NCBI GenBank assembly: GCA_023392575.1
Contig: JAEVYV010000079.1
Span: forward strand, 1-5,160
Source: Bacteroidota bacterium
Lineage (GTDB): Bacteria; Bacteroidota; Bacteroidia; Chitinophagales; Chitinophagaceae
Length of the DNA: 5,160 nucleotides
Reading direction: 5' to 3'
The translations under genes and the position numbers were made by a program. The notes below the pieces were generated by a model. It searched no databases. It was given only the letters and a program-made list of their open reading frames with translations, and was not told the DNA's origin. Each line of letters opens with the position of its first letter. Within the stretch, counting starts at the first letter, position 1. Of the stretch, positions 4,737 through 5,160 are shown piece after piece.

Positions 4737-5160
4737 TCAAAGAAGAAGGCATACCCCTGCAGCAATCAGCGTATTTAAAAAATTGACCACATCGTTGTGC
4801 AGCAACCGTTTTCGTTCCCATAAAGCACCCAGCAAGGAGTCGGCAAGATTGCCGATCGTTCCGGCTATTATGATCAAAAAAAAATTTTCACCCCATCCAA
4901 ACCCGGCGGAGTAAACAACCGCAATGAGCATGCTTCCGATTACTCCAAACAGTGTTCCCTCCACACTGATCACGCCATCCAGGCCTCTTGTGTCTTTTTT
5001 AAAAGAAAGAATGTTATAGAATTTCCGTCCGTAGAGGCTTCCCAATTCGGAGGATAAAGTATCTGCGGTGGCGGAGGAAAAAGCAGCTGCCATCATTAGC
5101 TGAAAAAGCTCTTTATTTTGCGGAAACAACCAGGCAAACAAGCCCAGTACCGCTCCTACC
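4737..5160 (-). CDS. DUF92/TMEM19-family membrane protein, 5' part missing
   Basis: The C-terminal 140 residues are present; the frame stays open through the right edge and there is no plausible start in the window. The family signature FSSATADTLSSELGSLYGRK (numbered from the edge, about 27-46) is followed by the polar loop KKDTRGLDGVISVEGTLFG (54-72). Then come a transmembrane segment (about 73-86), another with IIIAGTIGNLADSLLGALWER (about 95-115), and NDVVNFLNTLIAAGVCLLL at the C-terminus. A further hydrophobic segment sits at the edge itself (VGAVLGLFAWLF). The conserved Asp, Ser and Glu in these loops lie in membrane-facing motifs of the family. Plant and cyanobacterial relatives (VTE6) are known as phytyl-phosphate kinases in tocopherol recycling; a polyprenyl-phosphate substrate here would be inference only. 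It converges with the EcsC-family gene with a six-base gap. Confidence 0.88.
   Translation of the reverse strand, partial: VGAVLGLFAWLFPQNKELFQLMMAAAFSSATADTLSSELGSLYGRKFYNILSFKKDTRGLDGVISVEGTLFGVIGSMLIAVVYSAGFGWGENFFLIIIAGTIGNLADSLLGALWERKRLLHNDVVNFLNTLIAAGVCLLL

Noticed and set aside
4732..4756. GGTAT / ATACC inverted repeat at the junction of the EcsC-family and DUF92 genes
   Set aside because: Five pairs with a 15-base loop and no adjoining U-tract are too weak to call a terminator.
1..5160. Defence island, toxin-antitoxin pair, CRISPR array, insertion sequence, tRNA or rRNA gene
   Set aside because: None of the genes carries such domains, there are no regularly spaced repeats, no transposase or terminal repeats, and no tRNA-like cloverleaf was seen. 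The two small convergent genes are not arranged like a toxin-antitoxin operon.

Overview
The window looks like ordinary chromosome from a member of the Bacteroidota, most likely a relative of the Chitinophagaceae. Four things suggest this. Start codons lack Shine-Dalgarno sequences and sit behind A-rich leaders. Several genes are preceded by copies of the Bacteroidota -7 promoter element TAnnTTTG. The Mur ligase at the left edge resembles the Mpl-type enzyme common in that phylum. A bacillithiol-type redox protein and small lipoproteins are also present. The assignment rests on pattern and family recognition only; no database search was made.

Layout from left to right. A 5' fragment of an Mpl/MurC-type peptidoglycan ligase lies on the minus strand (1-702). 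Across a 175-bp divergent spacer, the plus strand carries a 44-residue lipoprotein (878-1012), which has not been called before in the material given, and 18 bp later a YtxJ/BrxC-type bacilliredoxin (1031-1366). A long imperfect hairpin follows (1382-1431). Next comes an OsmC-type peroxidase (1535-1945), which converges on a minus-strand lipoprotein predicted to be a beta-propeller (1976-2878). The two share a perfect 18-bp stem that looks like a bidirectional terminator and contains the lipoprotein stop codon. Two small unknown genes (3058-3273 plus, 3258-3482 minus) converge and overlap by 16 bp. A 106-bp spacer with a 15-bp inverted repeat separates the second of these from a ribosome hibernation factor gene (3589-3906). 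An EcsC-family gene (3990-4730) follows, and it converges on a DUF92-family membrane protein that runs off the right edge (4737-5160).

How the genes may work together. BrxC-like protein and OsmC would both act in thiol and peroxide homeostasis, and HPF acts in stationary phase or stress. A stress-related neighbourhood is therefore plausible, but the genes are mostly separate transcription units with their own promoter-like elements and terminators. I see no sign of a defence island, mobile element, CRISPR array or tRNA/rRNA gene, and I do not think the window contains a clearly new multi-gene system. The most interesting points are regulatory architecture (the repeat-built promoter at 3491-3547, the hairpin touching the hpf start codon, the nested hairpin at 1382-1431) and the small unknown genes.
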